From Iodidimonas nitroreducens (GTDB lineage: Bacteria > Pseudomonadota > Alphaproteobacteria > Sphingomonadales > Rhodothalassiaceae): a DNA stretch of 64,000 nucleotides. The translations under genes and the position numbers were made by a program. Below the pieces are notes generated by a model. The model did not search any database. It was not told where the DNA came from and saw nothing but the letters and a program-made list of their open reading frames with translations. Shown here piece by piece: positions 20,485 through 30,874 of the stretch. The stretch is from the NCBI GenBank assembly GCA_000710935.1, contig BAYV01000011.1, positions 1-64,000 of the forward strand. Direction: 5' to 3'. Each line of letters begins with the position of its first letter. The first letter of the stretch is position 1.

Positions 20485-20996
20485 GCGAGCGGGCAGGCAG
20501 TTTTGGCTTATCGCTGCTGCGGGCTTTTGGGCCTGCGGTGATCGCGGTGGTTTTGATCATCATCATGCATCTGCCCTATGGCGATGCCAGCGGCGGGGTG
20601 CCCTTGCCGCATATGGCTTTGATCGTTGTTTATTACTGGTCGATCCATCGGCCCGATCTTTTGCCCATCGGGCTGGTGGCGGCCATCGGATTTTTTCTCG
20701 ATATGCTGTCGGGCGGGCCGCCGGGGCTGAATATGCTGGTTCTGATGATTGCCCAGATCGTGCTATCCAATCAACAGGCGCTGTTTGTGCGCCAGTCTTT
20801 TGCCGTGGGATGGCTGGGTTTTGTTCCGGTCACGTTTCTGGCCATGCTCTTGTCGTGGATCATTGCCAGCCTTTATTATGGGGATAATCTATCGGCCATG
20901 CCGGTGATTGCCCAAGGTCTTGTCACCCTTGCGGCTTATCCGCTTTTTGGCTGGATTTTCGGCTGGTTCGATAAGATGATGAAAGCGGATTTTTGA
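20481..20996 (+). CDS. mreD: Rod shape-determining protein MreD
   Basis: Integral membrane partner of MreC, 171 residues with about five hydrophobic segments. Typical features are PLPHMALIVVYYWSIHRPDLLP and the GFFLDMLSGGPPGLN loop (quoted in short). Start overlaps mreC stop; mrdA begins 9 bp downstream with GAAAGAGG ahead of its ATG. Confidence 0.9.
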   Translation: MSERAGSFGLSLLRAFGPAVIAVVLIIIMHLPYGDASGGVPLPHMALIVVYYWSIHRPDLLPIGLVAAIGFFLDMLSGGPPGLNMLVLMIAQIVLSNQQALFVRQSFAVGWLGFVPVTFLAMLLSWIIASLYYGDNLSAMPVIAQGLVTLAAYPLFGWIFGWFDKMMKADF

Positions 20997-21005
20997 AAGA
21001 GGATC

Positions 21006-22910
21006 ATGGCATCTGATACCTCACGCTTTAAGACATTTTCCCGCCGGGCGGCCTTGCTGGCCGGGGCGCAGGGGCTTTTAACCGCGGTTCTGGCCGGGCG
21101 GCTTTATTATCTTGGGGTGGTGGAAGCCGATCAATATGAAATGCTGGCCGAAGAAAACCGCATTTCCATTCGGATGCTGGCCCCGCACAGGGGCGATATC
21201 GTTGATCGTTTTGGCGAAACCATTGCCAGCAATCGTCAGGATTATCGCGTTTTCCTGATCCCCGAACAAAGCCTTGATGTGCGCTTGTCGCTGCAAAGGC
21301 TGGGGCAGATCATTCATCTGACCGAACGCGATCTGCGCCGGGTTGAAACCCAGATCGCCCGGCAGCGCAAATTTTTGCCGGTGACGGTAGCGCAGGGGCT
21401 TTCCTGGGAGGATTTTGCTAAAATCAATGTCTCGGCCCCCGATCTGGCCGGGATTCAGCCCGATAGCGGTTTGAGCCGATGGTATCCCGATGGTCCGGTG
21501 GCCAGCCAGATCGTGGGCTATGTGGGATCGGCCAGTGAGGAAGAGATGGATGGCGATCCTCTGCTGACCTTGCCCGGTTTCAAGATCGGCAAGCGCGGGG
21601 TGGAGCGCAGCTATGATCGGATTTTGCGCGGGCGGGCAGGATCAAGCCGGGTTGAGGTGAATGCTTATGGCCGCACCATTCGCGAATTGGGGCGCACCGA
21701 AGGTATTCCCGGCGATCAGGTGGCGTTGACCATCGATATGGGATTGCAGCGGGCGATTGCAAAGCGCTTGGGCGAAGAAGCCGCCGGCGTGGTTGTGATG
21801 GATATTGATACCGGCGATATCTATGCCCATGTCTCGACCCCATCCTATGATCCCAATAGCTTCAATCTGGGGATCAGCCGGGAAAATTGGGCGGCACTGT
21901 TGCGCGATCCGCGCAAGCCCTTGGTTGATAAATGCATTTCCGGGCAATATCCGCCCGGATCTGTATTTAAAATGGTGGTGGCACTGGCCGCTTTACATCA
22001 TAAGATCATCACCCCTGAAAAAACGATTTATTGCAATGGTCGCCATCGCTTAGGCGATAATGTGTGGCATTGCTGGCGTCGGGAAGGCCATGGCGCCATG
22101 AATATGGAAGATGCTCTGGCCCGATCTTGTGATGTGTATTTTTATACGATTGCCCATGAATTGGGGATTGAAAGACTGGCGCAATGGGCACAGAATTTCG
22201 GCCTTGGTCAGGTTTTCGATCTTGAGGTGGGCGGAGAATCGAGCGGGCTGGTGCCCACGCCGGGCTGGAAAATCGCCACCACCGGCGAACCCTGGATGGG
22301 TGGCGAAACCCTGAATGTGGGGATCGGGCAGGGGGCTTTACTTGCCACCCCCGTGCAATTGGCGGTGATGACCGCAAGGCTGGCCAATGGCGGCTATATG
22401 GTGCGGCCAAGGCTGGTGCGGGCCATTGGGCCTGATGCCCGGGCCCTGCCCGCAGCCCCCAATGGCGGCTGGCCAAAGCTTGATTTTGCGGGCGATCATC
22501 TGGCCGTGGTGCGGCGCGGTATGGAAAAGGTTCTGGAATATCGCGGCACCGCCTATCGATCGCGCTTGTCGTGGAATGGCATGACCATGGCGGGAAAAAC
22601 CGGCACGGCCCAAGTGCGTCGCATTACCCGAGAAATGCGCGATAATAATGTAAAGCAGGAAGATCTGCCATGGCAGGCCCGTCACCATGCCTGGTTTGTT
22701 GCCTATGCCCCTGCTGATAAGCCGCGCTATGCCTGTTGTGTTTTGATCGAACATGGGGGCGGCGGGGCCAGTGCGGCGGCACCGGTGGCCCGGGATGTGA
22801 TGGCCCAGGCTTTAGAGCGCGATCCGGCGGGCCGCCCGGCCCTTGATCAGATGCGCCGGGCCTTGGGGGCGGCGCAGATGCCCCCGGGCAGCAGTTTTGT
22901 GGATGATTGA
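21006..22910 (+). CDS. mrdA: Penicillin-binding protein 2 (elongasome transpeptidase)
   Basis: DD-transpeptidase that cross-links peptidoglycan during elongation. 634 residues: a single N-terminal membrane anchor (about 17-38), the PBP dimer/pedestal domain, and the transpeptidase domain with SxxK at Ser319-Lys322 (PPGSVFKMV), the SxN-like SCD motif in ARSCDVYFY, and KTGT near the end. Directly followed by rodA, its partner glycosyltransferase (stop and start adjoin). Confidence 0.96.
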   Translation: MASDTSRFKTFSRRAALLAGAQGLLTAVLAGRLYYLGVVEADQYEMLAEENRISIRMLAPHRGDIVDRFGETIASNRQDYRVFLIPEQSLDVRLSLQRLGQIIHLTERDLRRVETQIARQRKFLPVTVAQGLSWEDFAKINVSAPDLAGIQPDSGLSRWYPDGPVASQIVGYVGSASEEEMDGDPLLTLPGFKIGKRGVERSYDRILRGRAGSSRVEVNAYGRTIRELGRTEGIPGDQVALTIDMGLQRAIAKRLGEEAAGVVVMDIDTGDIYAHVSTPSYDPNSFNLGISRENWAALLRDPRKPLVDKCISGQYPPGSVFKMVVALAALHHKIITPEKTIYCNGRHRLGDNVWHCWRREGHGAMNMEDALARSCDVYFYTIAHELGIERLAQWAQNFGLGQVFDLEVGGESSGLVPTPGWKIATTGEPWMGGETLNVGIGQGALLATPVQLAVMTARLANGGYMVRPRLVRAIGPDARALPAAPNGGWPKLDFAGDHLAVVRRGMEKVLEYRGTAYRSRLSWNGMTMAGKTGTAQVRRITREMRDNNVKQEDLPWQARHHAWFVAYAPADKPRYACCVLIEHGGGGASAAAPVARDVMAQALERDPAGRPALDQMRRALGAAQMPPGSSFVDD

Positions 22911-24053
22911 ATGAGTGAGGGTTATCTTTTCGCACCGCGCAAGGTGAAGCGCAGCCTGCCGCAAAAGCTTTTGGATCTGAATTGGCTGGTGATTGCGGTT
23001 TTGATCCTGATCGCCGGGGTGGGTGTGGCCATGCTTTATTCCGTGGGGGGCGGGCATTTCGATCCTTGGGCGCGGCAACAGGCCATTCGCTTTGGCGCTC
23101 TTTTTCTCTTGATGATCGCTATTGCTCTTGTGGATCTGCGTTTCTGGTTTCAATTGGCTTATCCCGCCTTTTTTGGGGCTTTGGCTTTGCTCATCGCCGT
23201 TGAATTCATTGGGGTTGTGGGTATGGGGGGGCAGCGCTGGCTTGATCTTGGCTTCATGCGCTTGCAGCCATCGGAAATTATGAAAATCGCCCTCGTCATG
23301 GCGATGGCCCGCTATTATCACGGCCTGAATGCTACCCAATCGGGCCAATATGTGCGGCTGATCCCGCCTTTTTTGATGGTTCTTTTGCCCATGGCCCTGA
23401 TCGTGCGCCAACCCGATCTGGGAACGGCTTTGATGCTGGCCGCCGGGGGGATGGCGGTGCTGTTTTTAGCGGGGGCACCGAAATGGCTGTTTTTGGGGGG
23501 TGTGCTGGCAGCGGCGGCTGCGGTGCCTGTGGCTTGGGGTTTTTTGCATGATTATCAGCAGCAGCGGATCCTGACCTTCGTCAATCCCGAAAGCGATCCT
23601 TTGGGGGCGGGCTATCAGATTATGCAATCAAAAATTGCTTTGGGATCGGGCGGGCTCACCGGCAAGGGCTTTTTGATGGGCACCCAAAGCCATCTTAATT
23701 TTTTGCCCGAAATGAAAACCGATTTTATCTTTACGGCTTTGGCCGAAGAATTTGGCCTTGTTGGCGGGATGGGGGTGATTGCCCTTTATCTTTTCATCTT
23801 GGCTTATGGATTTTATGTGGCAGCCACCTGCCGCAATCAATTCGGCCGATTGCTGGCTTCCGGTCTTTCCCTGACCATGTTTTTATATGTGTTCATCAAT
23901 GTGGGGATGGTGATGGGTATTTTGCCGGTGGTTGGGGTGCCCTTACCCATGATTTCTTATGGCGGCTCGGCCATGCTCACGATGCTGACCGCTTTCGGCC
24001 TGATTTTTTCGGTATCGCTCAATCGCAAATTGGTGATCCCGAAAGGGCTTTGA
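22911..24053 (+). CDS. rodA: Peptidoglycan glycosyltransferase RodA
   Basis: SEDS-family lipid II polymerase of the elongasome. 380 residues with about ten membrane helices; signature stretches are GGQRWLDLGFMRLQPSE, RQPDLGTAL, GLTGKGFLMGTQ and GVPLPMISYGGSAML (parts quoted). Abuts mrdA with no gap. Last gene of the shape operon. Confidence 0.96.
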   Translation: MSEGYLFAPRKVKRSLPQKLLDLNWLVIAVLILIAGVGVAMLYSVGGGHFDPWARQQAIRFGALFLLMIAIALVDLRFWFQLAYPAFFGALALLIAVEFIGVVGMGGQRWLDLGFMRLQPSEIMKIALVMAMARYYHGLNATQSGQYVRLIPPFLMVLLPMALIVRQPDLGTALMLAAGGMAVLFLAGAPKWLFLGGVLAAAAAVPVAWGFLHDYQQQRILTFVNPESDPLGAGYQIMQSKIALGSGGLTGKGFLMGTQSHLNFLPEMKTDFIFTALAEEFGLVGGMGVIALYLFILAYGFYVAATCRNQFGRLLASGLSLTMFLYVFINVGMVMGILPVVGVPLPMISYGGSAMLTMLTAFGLIFSVSLNRKLVIPKGL

Positions 24054-24219
24054 GGGGCATCACAAGGTCATCATCGCGCATCACAGCTCGGTGAAAGCGG
24101 CTTTCAGCATCATTTTTGCCTTTATTTCGTCTTAATGCCTTTCTAAATAAGCCTCCGTTTTCTGGGCCTGTCATCTCTTTGATGATCATGCATAATCCGT
24201 CATTCCGCAGAGTATTTCC

Positions 24220-24672
24220 ATGGTCCGTTCTTCCACCAAAGCACTGGCTTTCATTTCTGGCGTCATCATTGCCTTGTTTTTTGCCATATCGCAGGGATTG
24301 GCCGATCCGCAGGCTTCGTCGGTTTTGGGGGTGTGGAAAACCGATGGGGATCGCTCGGCCGTTGTTGTGCAGCCCTGTGATGATACGATCAGCGACCAGA
24401 AGATTTGCGGCAATATCATCTGGACAGAAAGCGGGAAACGCTTAGGCGCGCTGATCCTCAGCGATTTTCTGCTGGATGATGATGGCCTGCAGGATGGCTG
24501 GATCCATGATCCCCGTTCCGGCAAATCCTATCGCGCACAATTGCACCTGAAAGATGAAAACAGCCTTGAGGTAAAAGGCTGCTGGCTGGTTTTTTGCCAG
24601 TCACAGGTCTGGACCCGCGCCTCATCCCTGAGCTTTGATCCCGCCGATATGTGGAAAAAGTCTGGGGGCTGA
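24220..24672 (+). CDS. DUF2147 family exported protein
   Basis: A 150-residue protein with an N-terminal signal sequence (about residues 1-29) followed by the DUF2147 pattern: GVWKT near the mature start, CGNIIW, a GWIHDPRSGKSY segment and LEVKGC...SQVWTR at the end. Function of this family is not established; the fold is lipocalin-like. It stands alone, convergent with putA 61 bp downstream. About 165 bp upstream is non-coding. Confidence 0.82.
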   Translation: MVRSSTKALAFISGVIIALFFAISQGLADPQASSVLGVWKTDGDRSAVVVQPCDDTISDQKICGNIIWTESGKRLGALILSDFLLDDDGLQDGWIHDPRSGKSYRAQLHLKDENSLEVKGCWLVFCQSQVWTRASSLSFDPADMWKKSGG

Positions 24673-24733
24673 TCAAAAGATCGCCCCCCTTTGCATTTCA
24701 TTTGGTCTCTCTTTTTTTATGGCACGCCGCCCT

Positions 24734-27700
24734 TCAGCCGATGAGGCGGAAAAGATCGGTATTGCCGCCAATCGCTGCGGTATTGATGGTGCGCACCCGT
24801 TCGCTGGCAAAGCGCAGCAGATAATGCGGCCCCCCGGCTTTAAAGCCGGTGCCGGATAGCCCGCGTCCGCCAAAGGGCTGCACGCCCACCACGGCTCCCA
24901 CCATATTGCGATTGATATAGACATTGCCCGCAATGGATTTTTCAAAAAGGCCCAGATAGCGGCCTTCAAGGCGGGAATGGACCCCGCAGGTCAGCCCATA
25001 GCCGGTGGCGGCCAGATTGTGCATCAGTTGATCAAGCTGGTCGGCTTTATAGCGCAGAATATGCAAAACCGGACCGAATACCTCGCGCTGCAATTGCGCC
25101 AAAGACGAAATTTCATAGATCGACGGGGCAAAAAAGCACCCATGTTGAAGGCTTTGATCAAGAGGCGCGCGGGCGATGAAGTGGGCTTCCTTGTCCATCC
25201 GCTCGATATGCTTTTGCAAAACGGCGCGGGCATCCTCATCAATGATTGGGCCGATATCGGTTTCCGGCTTCACCGGATCGCCCAGCTTGCGCAAAGCCAG
25301 GGCCCCCTTGATCATTTGAATGACTTCATCGGCCACATCGGATTGCACACACAAGATGCGCAAGGCCGAACAGCGCTGCCCGGCCGAGCCGAAAGCGCTT
25401 TCCATCACCGCATCGCAGACCTGTTCGGGCAAAGCGGTGCTATCAACGATCATGGCATTCTGCCCGCCGGTTTCAGCGATCAGCGGCACGATCGCCCCTT
25501 CGCGGGCGGCCAGATTACGGTTGATCAACCGCGCCACTTCGGTGGAGCCGGTAAAGACGACGCCGGCAATGCCTTCATCCTCAACCAGGGGCCCGGCCAC
25601 TTCGGGGCCATCGCCAGCCAAAAGATGCAGGGCATCGGCAGGCACCCCGGCGCGATGAAACAGTTCGGTGGCAAAAGCTGCAATCAGCGATGTTTGCTCG
25701 GCAGGCTTGGCGAGCACCGTATTGCCTGCGGCCAGGGCCGCCATCACCTGCCCTGTGAAAATGGCGAGGGGGAAATTCCATGGCGAAATCGAAAGAAACA
25801 CCCCGCGCCCTTCCAACATCAGCTCATTGCGCTCGCCCGTGGGGCCGGGCAGGGGCGTGGGGGCACCGAATTGCTTTTCCGCCATCATCGCGTAATAGCG
25901 GCAGAAATCAACGGCTTCCCGCACTTCGGCAATGCCATCGGATAAAGTTTTCCCGGCTTCGCGCACCATCAGGCTGATCAGGATTGCGGTGTTGTCCTCC
26001 AAAAGGTCGGCGGCCTTGCGTAGAATATCGGCCCGCGCTGTGGCCTTGGTGCGGTTCCATGCCGGAAAGGCGGTTTGGGCCGCCTTCAGGGCCTTCATGG
26101 CATCGTCTTTTCCGGCCATGCGGATGCTGCCCACCTTTTCCCGCCGATCAATGGGCGACAGCACATCTTGCGGGGCGCCACCGGCGGCCTTGCCACTGAT
26201 GAGGCTGGCCAGATCAAAGCGGCGATCATGATGTTCGGCAATCGCGGTTCTGAGCGAGGAAAGCTGCGGCTGATCCTGCAGATTATGCCCTTTGGAATTG
26301 CTCCGATCCTCGCCATAAAGATCGCGGGGCAGGGGGATATTGGCATGGCGCCCCCGTTCATCGGCTTCGATGATGGAGATGGGATCGCGCACGACCTCTT
26401 CCACCGGCACTTTCTGATCCATGAAGCGATTGACGAAGCTGGAATTGGCCCCATTTTCCAAAAGCCGCCGCACCAGATAGGGCAAAAGATCGCGATGCGC
26501 CCCCACCGGGGCATATATGCGCGCCTTCACCGGGCGCAGAATTTCCTGACGCACCGCCAGATAAAGCACATCGCCCATGCCATGCAAACGCTGGAATTCA
26601 TATTCGGCATCGCGGCCCATTTCCTCGATGGCCGCAATGCTATGGGCATTATGGGTGGCAAACATGGGATAAAAGGCATCGCCCCCATCAATCAGCTTTT
26701 TCGCGCACGCAAGATAAGACAGATCGGTGGCGGCCTTGCGGGTCCAAACCGGATAATCAGGCATCCCCAGTTCCTGGGCGTGCTTGATTTCGGTATCCCA
26801 ATAGGCTCCTTTCACCAGCCGCACAGGGATGCGGCGATGGGTTTCATGGGCCAGAGCATAAAGCCAATCCACTACATGATGGGCGCGTTTTTGATAAGCC
26901 TGCAAAGCCAGCCCCAGCCCCGGCCAGCCCAAAAGCTCGGGCGAGCGGGCGAGCGCTTCAAACAGATCGAGCGACAGATCAAGGCGATCTGCTTCTTCGG
27001 CATCGATGGTCAATTGGATATCATAGTTTTTGGCCCGCAAGGCCAGATCATGCAGCCGATCATAGACATCGGCCATCACCTGATCGCCATTCGTCAGTTC
27101 ATAGCGGGGATGCAGGGCGGAAATTTTGATGGAAACCGACGAGCGTGTATTGGGGCCGCCGAGTTTCGCGCTTTCATGCTTGCCCACCGCATCGATGGCG
27201 TCTTTATAAAGCTTGAAATAGCGATCCGCAGTCTCTTGGGTCCGGGCCCCTTCGCCCAGCATGTCAAAGCTCATGAGTTGCTTTTGATCGGGCATTTTGC
27301 TCATGCGTTTCAGGCCTTCGCCAATAGAGCGGCCAAAAACGAATTGTCGCCCCATGATCCGCATCGCCTGATTGACCGCCTGCCGGATCACCGGCTCGCC
27401 GGTGCGCTTTACCAGCTTATCCATGAAATCGGCGGGGTCTTTGCTGATGGCGGGATCAACCTTGATGATGCGTCCGGTAAGCATCAAAGCCCACACCCCC
27501 GCATTCACAAAGGGGCTGTGGGATTTGCCCAGATGGCTCGACCAATCGCCGGTGCGGATTTTTTCGGAAATCAACGCATCCTGGGTTTCGGAATCGGGAA
27601 TGCGCAGCAGGGCTTCTGCTAAACACATCAAGGCCACCCCTTCCTGATTGGAGAGCCCGAATTCCTGCAAAAAAGCATCGAGGGTGCCCTGTTCAGAGCT

Positions 27701-27892
27701 TAAATCCCGTGAACGCTGAACGATCGAGCGGGCCCGTTCCACCACCGCCTTGCGCTGGGTATCATCAAAAGGAAGGGCATCGAGCAGGTGACGTGTTTCC
27801 TGGGCTTCATCCCCATAGCCTGCGGCTCTCAGGGCCTTGCGGGTGGTGGCTAACGGATCGACTGAGGGCGCAGACTTGATCGCATGGGTCAT
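24734..27892 (-). CDS. putA: Bifunctional proline dehydrogenase / L-glutamate-gamma-semialdehyde dehydrogenase
   Basis: Oxidises proline to glutamate in two steps with FAD and NAD. 1052 residues from MTHAIK at 27892, where AAGGAT precedes the ATG; a 31-residue upstream extension is not conserved. The PRODH barrel (about residues 190-500) has RLVKGAYWDTE and the FAD/substrate-side RRLLENGANSSF; the aldehyde dehydrogenase domain has ETGGQNAMIV and catalytic Cys in GSAGQRCSALR. There is no N-terminal ribbon-helix-helix and no long C-terminal domain, so it should not act as its own repressor (type A PutA). Divergent from the TonB receptor at 28130. Confidence 0.96.
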   Translation of the reverse strand: MTHAIKSAPSVDPLATTRKALRAAGYGDEAQETRHLLDALPFDDTQRKAVVERARSIVQRSRDLSSEQGTLDAFLQEFGLSNQEGVALMCLAEALLRIPDSETQDALISEKIRTGDWSSHLGKSHSPFVNAGVWALMLTGRIIKVDPAISKDPADFMDKLVKRTGEPVIRQAVNQAMRIMGRQFVFGRSIGEGLKRMSKMPDQKQLMSFDMLGEGARTQETADRYFKLYKDAIDAVGKHESAKLGGPNTRSSVSIKISALHPRYELTNGDQVMADVYDRLHDLALRAKNYDIQLTIDAEEADRLDLSLDLFEALARSPELLGWPGLGLALQAYQKRAHHVVDWLYALAHETHRRIPVRLVKGAYWDTEIKHAQELGMPDYPVWTRKAATDLSYLACAKKLIDGGDAFYPMFATHNAHSIAAIEEMGRDAEYEFQRLHGMGDVLYLAVRQEILRPVKARIYAPVGAHRDLLPYLVRRLLENGANSSFVNRFMDQKVPVEEVVRDPISIIEADERGRHANIPLPRDLYGEDRSNSKGHNLQDQPQLSSLRTAIAEHHDRRFDLASLISGKAAGGAPQDVLSPIDRREKVGSIRMAGKDDAMKALKAAQTAFPAWNRTKATARADILRKAADLLEDNTAILISLMVREAGKTLSDGIAEVREAVDFCRYYAMMAEKQFGAPTPLPGPTGERNELMLEGRGVFLSISPWNFPLAIFTGQVMAALAAGNTVLAKPAEQTSLIAAFATELFHRAGVPADALHLLAGDGPEVAGPLVEDEGIAGVVFTGSTEVARLINRNLAAREGAIVPLIAETGGQNAMIVDSTALPEQVCDAVMESAFGSAGQRCSALRILCVQSDVADEVIQMIKGALALRKLGDPVKPETDIGPIIDEDARAVLQKHIERMDKEAHFIARAPLDQSLQHGCFFAPSIYEISSLAQLQREVFGPVLHILRYKADQLDQLMHNLAATGYGLTCGVHSRLEGRYLGLFEKSIAGNVYINRNMVGAVVGVQPFGGRGLSGTGFKAGGPHYLLRFASERVRTINTAAIGGNTDLFRLIG

Positions 27893-28129
27893 AAACACAT
27901 CCTTGTCATAGAGCTTATACACATCACCCCAAGCATGTAGTGATAAGGGAAGCAAATGAAAAGGATAGTGAGCATGAAGCAACACTGCTTCATAAAATGC
28001 GTGTTTAAAGTGTTTTTTATCGCGCTTTTAAGTCTCAATATATAACCTTGTTTCGCAGAGCCGACCTGTGAGGAAAAACAGGCGGACAAATATGTGATGA
28101 TTTGAAACAAGTTTGATCGGGAGGATCAT

Positions 28130-30700
28130 GTGAAAAAACAAAATGCTGCGAGCAGGCGCGGTTATCATAAGGCTTTGCTGGGATCGGTCGCGGTTTTGCC
28201 CTTGCTGAGCCTGATGGCATCGGGGGCCTACGCGCAAAGCAATGAAGATGGCGAAAGCGGCGCCATCACGCAGATTGAAGAAATCATCACGCTGGGCACC
28301 CGGGTGAAGGGGCGCACCTCTGTTGATACGGCGGTGCCGGTGGATGTTATCAATATCGAAACGATCCGCCAGAATGGCTTTACCGAATTTGGCCCCATGT
28401 TGCAGGCTTTAGCACCTTCGTTCAATTTTTCCCGCACACAGATTTCCGATGGCAATGATCTGTTCCGCCCGGCCACTTTGCGCGGCCTGGGGCCTGATCA
28501 GGTGCTGGTTTTAGTGAATGGTAAGCGCCGCCATCAGCGGTCTTTGCTGGGCTTGTCGGGCACCATTGGCGAAGGTGCCACGGGAACCGATTTCAACGCT
28601 ATTCCCACGGCGGCCATTCAAAGGGTTGAAATTCTGCGCGATGGTGCAGCGGCCCAATATGGCTCTGATGCCATTGCCGGGGTGGTGAATATCGAATTGC
28701 AAGAAAGCGTCAATGAATTTTATGTTGCCGCCCAGCTTGGCCAAACCTATGAAGGCGATGGGGAAAGCTATCAAATCCAGGGCAATGGCGGCTTTTCCCT
28801 GGGCGAAAGCGGGTTCATCAATTTCACCGCTGAATATCGCAATGCTGAAGAGACCAATCGCGCGGATATCAGCCCCTTTTTCGGGGATCGGCGTTTTCAG
28901 GTGGGGGATGCGGATTCCGAAGGCTATATGCTGTGGTATAATATGGCCGCACCCATATCGGATAGCGTCGAGCTCTACAGCTTTGGCGGCTATTCCTATA
29001 ATGAAGCTTTGGGGGCCGGTTTTTTCCGCTTTACCAATAATCCGGCGCGCACAGTGCCACAGGCCTTCCCCGAAGGCTTTTTGCCCCGCGATCTCAATGA
29101 ATCCGAAGATATTTCCTTTGCCGGGGGTTTTCGCGGCGATCTGGGGGCCTTCTGGACATGGGATGTTTCGGCGGTTTATGGCAAGAATGATTATGATCTC
29201 AGAACCCGCGATACACCCAATGTTTCGATTGCGGCCGATTTTTTGAATAACAATCCCGGTGCCACGGATGCCGAGGTTGTGGCCAATCTGGGGCCTACGT
29301 CGGGCTTTTCCGGTAGCCTGGAATTTGAACAGGCCACCTTCAATGCTGATATCGCAGGCCAGATCGATGATCTGTTGCCCAGCACGCTTTATATGGCCTT
29401 CGGGGCGGAATATCGCGATGAAACCTTTCGCATCACGCCCGGTCAGCTTGAAAGCTTTTCCTGCGGCTTGAGCCCGGAAAATCGTTTCATCCCCTCGATC
29501 ACCGATCCTGCAACTGCGGCGACCTGCGGCTTTCAGGCTTTTCCCGGGTTCCGCCCGGAAACGGCGGGCACTTCGGGTCGCGATAATTATGCCGTATATG
29601 CCGATTTTGAAACGACCTTTGGCGATATCTGGACTTTGGGCGTCGCCGGGCGTTTTGAAGATTATGGCGATATCGGCGATAAATTCACCTGGAAGGTCAG
29701 TTCCCGGGTTGAAATCACCGATCAGCTGGCCCTGCGTGGGGCTGTGGCCACAGGCTTTCGCGCACCTTCTCTGCAACAGATCGGCTTTACTCAGGTGGCG
29801 ACCACAGCCAGCGCTGCGGGCCTGACGGAAACCCTGCTGGCCTCGGTCGGGTCGGAATTTCCGGGCTTTTTTGGCATCGATAGTCTTCAATTGGAGGAAT
29901 CCGACAGCTATAGCGCAGGCTTTGTCTGGCAGCCTTTGGATAATCTCACCATCACCGTGGATGGTTTTTTGATTCAAATCGATGATCGGATCGTTTTGGG
30001 AAATCCCCTGCGCCCCGGCGATCTGGATGATGCGCCTGCAGCCCAGCAGTTTCTGATTGATAATGCCATTGGTCAGGCGAATTTCTTCTCCAATGCCATC
30101 GATACCGAAACCAAAGGGGTGGATGTGGTGATCAATCACAATACCACCCTTGCCGGAGGGGCGCTGACCTCGACCTTCGCGCTCAATCTCAATAAAACCA
30201 CCGTGGAAAATGTCAGAGCACCCGATGGGGTGGATCCCGCTTTTCTATTCCCCGAGCCATCAGAAGTGTTTTTGGAGCGCGGCCAGCCACGGGTGCGGGG
30301 GAATGCCAGCTTCGATTATGAGCGCGATGAATGGGGCGGCGTGTTGCGGTTCAATTATTTCGGCAGCACGGAAACCAGCTTTTTCACCGCGCGGGGGCTG
30401 GGCTTTCCGCCTGAAGCCATCGCCGGATTGGGGCTGGCGGATGAAGACCGCCTGCGCCCCGGTGCGGCGGTGCTGATCGATCTCGAATTGCGCTATAAGC
30501 TCACCGATTGGGCGCAGATCGCGGTGGGGGCGAATAATCTGCTGGATCAAAAGCCCAATAAACTGGCCGATAATTCGCCTCTGCGCTTTATCACCAGCGA
30601 TCCCAGCGGAGAATTTGGCAATATCAAATTTCCCTTGCGGGGTCTCGCTTATGGCTTGAATGGCGGCTTCTACTATGCACGGCTCTCTTTGGATTTCTAA
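28130..30700 (+). CDS. TonB-dependent receptor, substrate unknown
   Basis: Large outer-membrane receptor (856 residues). Signal peptide at about residues 1-35 ending ASGAYAQ; TonB box-like EEIITLGTR; plug domain with LRGLGPDQVLVLVNGKRRH and AAQYGSDAIAGVVNI; barrel ending in SLDF. GTG 28130 has GGGAGGA about 5 bp upstream. The 237-bp gap to the divergent putA probably holds both promoters. The putA neighbourhood hints at amino acid or peptide use, but this is only a guess. Confidence 0.92.
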   Translation: MKKQNAASRRGYHKALLGSVAVLPLLSLMASGAYAQSNEDGESGAITQIEEIITLGTRVKGRTSVDTAVPVDVINIETIRQNGFTEFGPMLQALAPSFNFSRTQISDGNDLFRPATLRGLGPDQVLVLVNGKRRHQRSLLGLSGTIGEGATGTDFNAIPTAAIQRVEILRDGAAAQYGSDAIAGVVNIELQESVNEFYVAAQLGQTYEGDGESYQIQGNGGFSLGESGFINFTAEYRNAEETNRADISPFFGDRRFQVGDADSEGYMLWYNMAAPISDSVELYSFGGYSYNEALGAGFFRFTNNPARTVPQAFPEGFLPRDLNESEDISFAGGFRGDLGAFWTWDVSAVYGKNDYDLRTRDTPNVSIAADFLNNNPGATDAEVVANLGPTSGFSGSLEFEQATFNADIAGQIDDLLPSTLYMAFGAEYRDETFRITPGQLESFSCGLSPENRFIPSITDPATAATCGFQAFPGFRPETAGTSGRDNYAVYADFETTFGDIWTLGVAGRFEDYGDIGDKFTWKVSSRVEITDQLALRGAVATGFRAPSLQQIGFTQVATTASAAGLTETLLASVGSEFPGFFGIDSLQLEESDSYSAGFVWQPLDNLTITVDGFLIQIDDRIVLGNPLRPGDLDDAPAAQQFLIDNAIGQANFFSNAIDTETKGVDVVINHNTTLAGGALTSTFALNLNKTTVENVRAPDGVDPAFLFPEPSEVFLERGQPRVRGNASFDYERDEWGGVLRFNYFGSTETSFFTARGLGFPPEAIAGLGLADEDRLRPGAAVLIDLELRYKLTDWAQIAVGANNLLDQKPNKLADNSPLRFITSDPSGEFGNIKFPLRGLAYGLNGGFYYARLSLDF

Positions 30701-30726
30701 AGCCTTCAGGGCGCTTTAACAGGAAA

Positions 30727-30762
30727 ATGAGGGGCAGGTGAGAAAAAGCACTTGCCCCTCAT
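30727..30762 (-). terminator. Strong hairpin, probable terminator for the minus-strand operon
   Basis: Two 14-base arms (ATGAGGGGCAGGTG and CACTTGCCCCTCAT) with one G-T wobble surround an 8-base A-rich loop. On the minus strand the hairpin is followed by TTTTCC, so it can end transcripts from 34432-30875; on the plus strand there is no T-run, though it may still protect the receptor mRNA. Confidence 0.65.
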
Positions 30763-30810
30763 AGCGCCGCCGTCAGGGCCATTCGGTCAGCCCATCGCTT
30801 TGCTTCAGTT

Positions 30811-30860
30811 GCCGGGTCCACTCTTTCGAATGCACGCGCCCTTCACGCGATGGACCCGGC
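30811..30860. repeat. Inverted repeat, dispersed intergenic element
   Basis: GCCGGGTCCA (30811-30820) and TGGACCCGGC (30851-30860) are perfect inverted arms around about 30 bases. The right part, GCCCTTCACGCG-ATGGACCC, closely matches 69-87 at the window start. Confidence 0.5.
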
Positions 30861-30874
30861 ATAACACCCCGCCC

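Noticed and set aside
26075-27622. 515-residue plus-strand frame opposite putA
   Set aside because: Shadow of putA; repetitive Gly/His/Ile composition and no family motif.
28511-30139. 542-residue minus-strand frame opposite the TonB receptor
   Set aside because: Antisense shadow caused by codon bias; the plus strand has clear receptor features.
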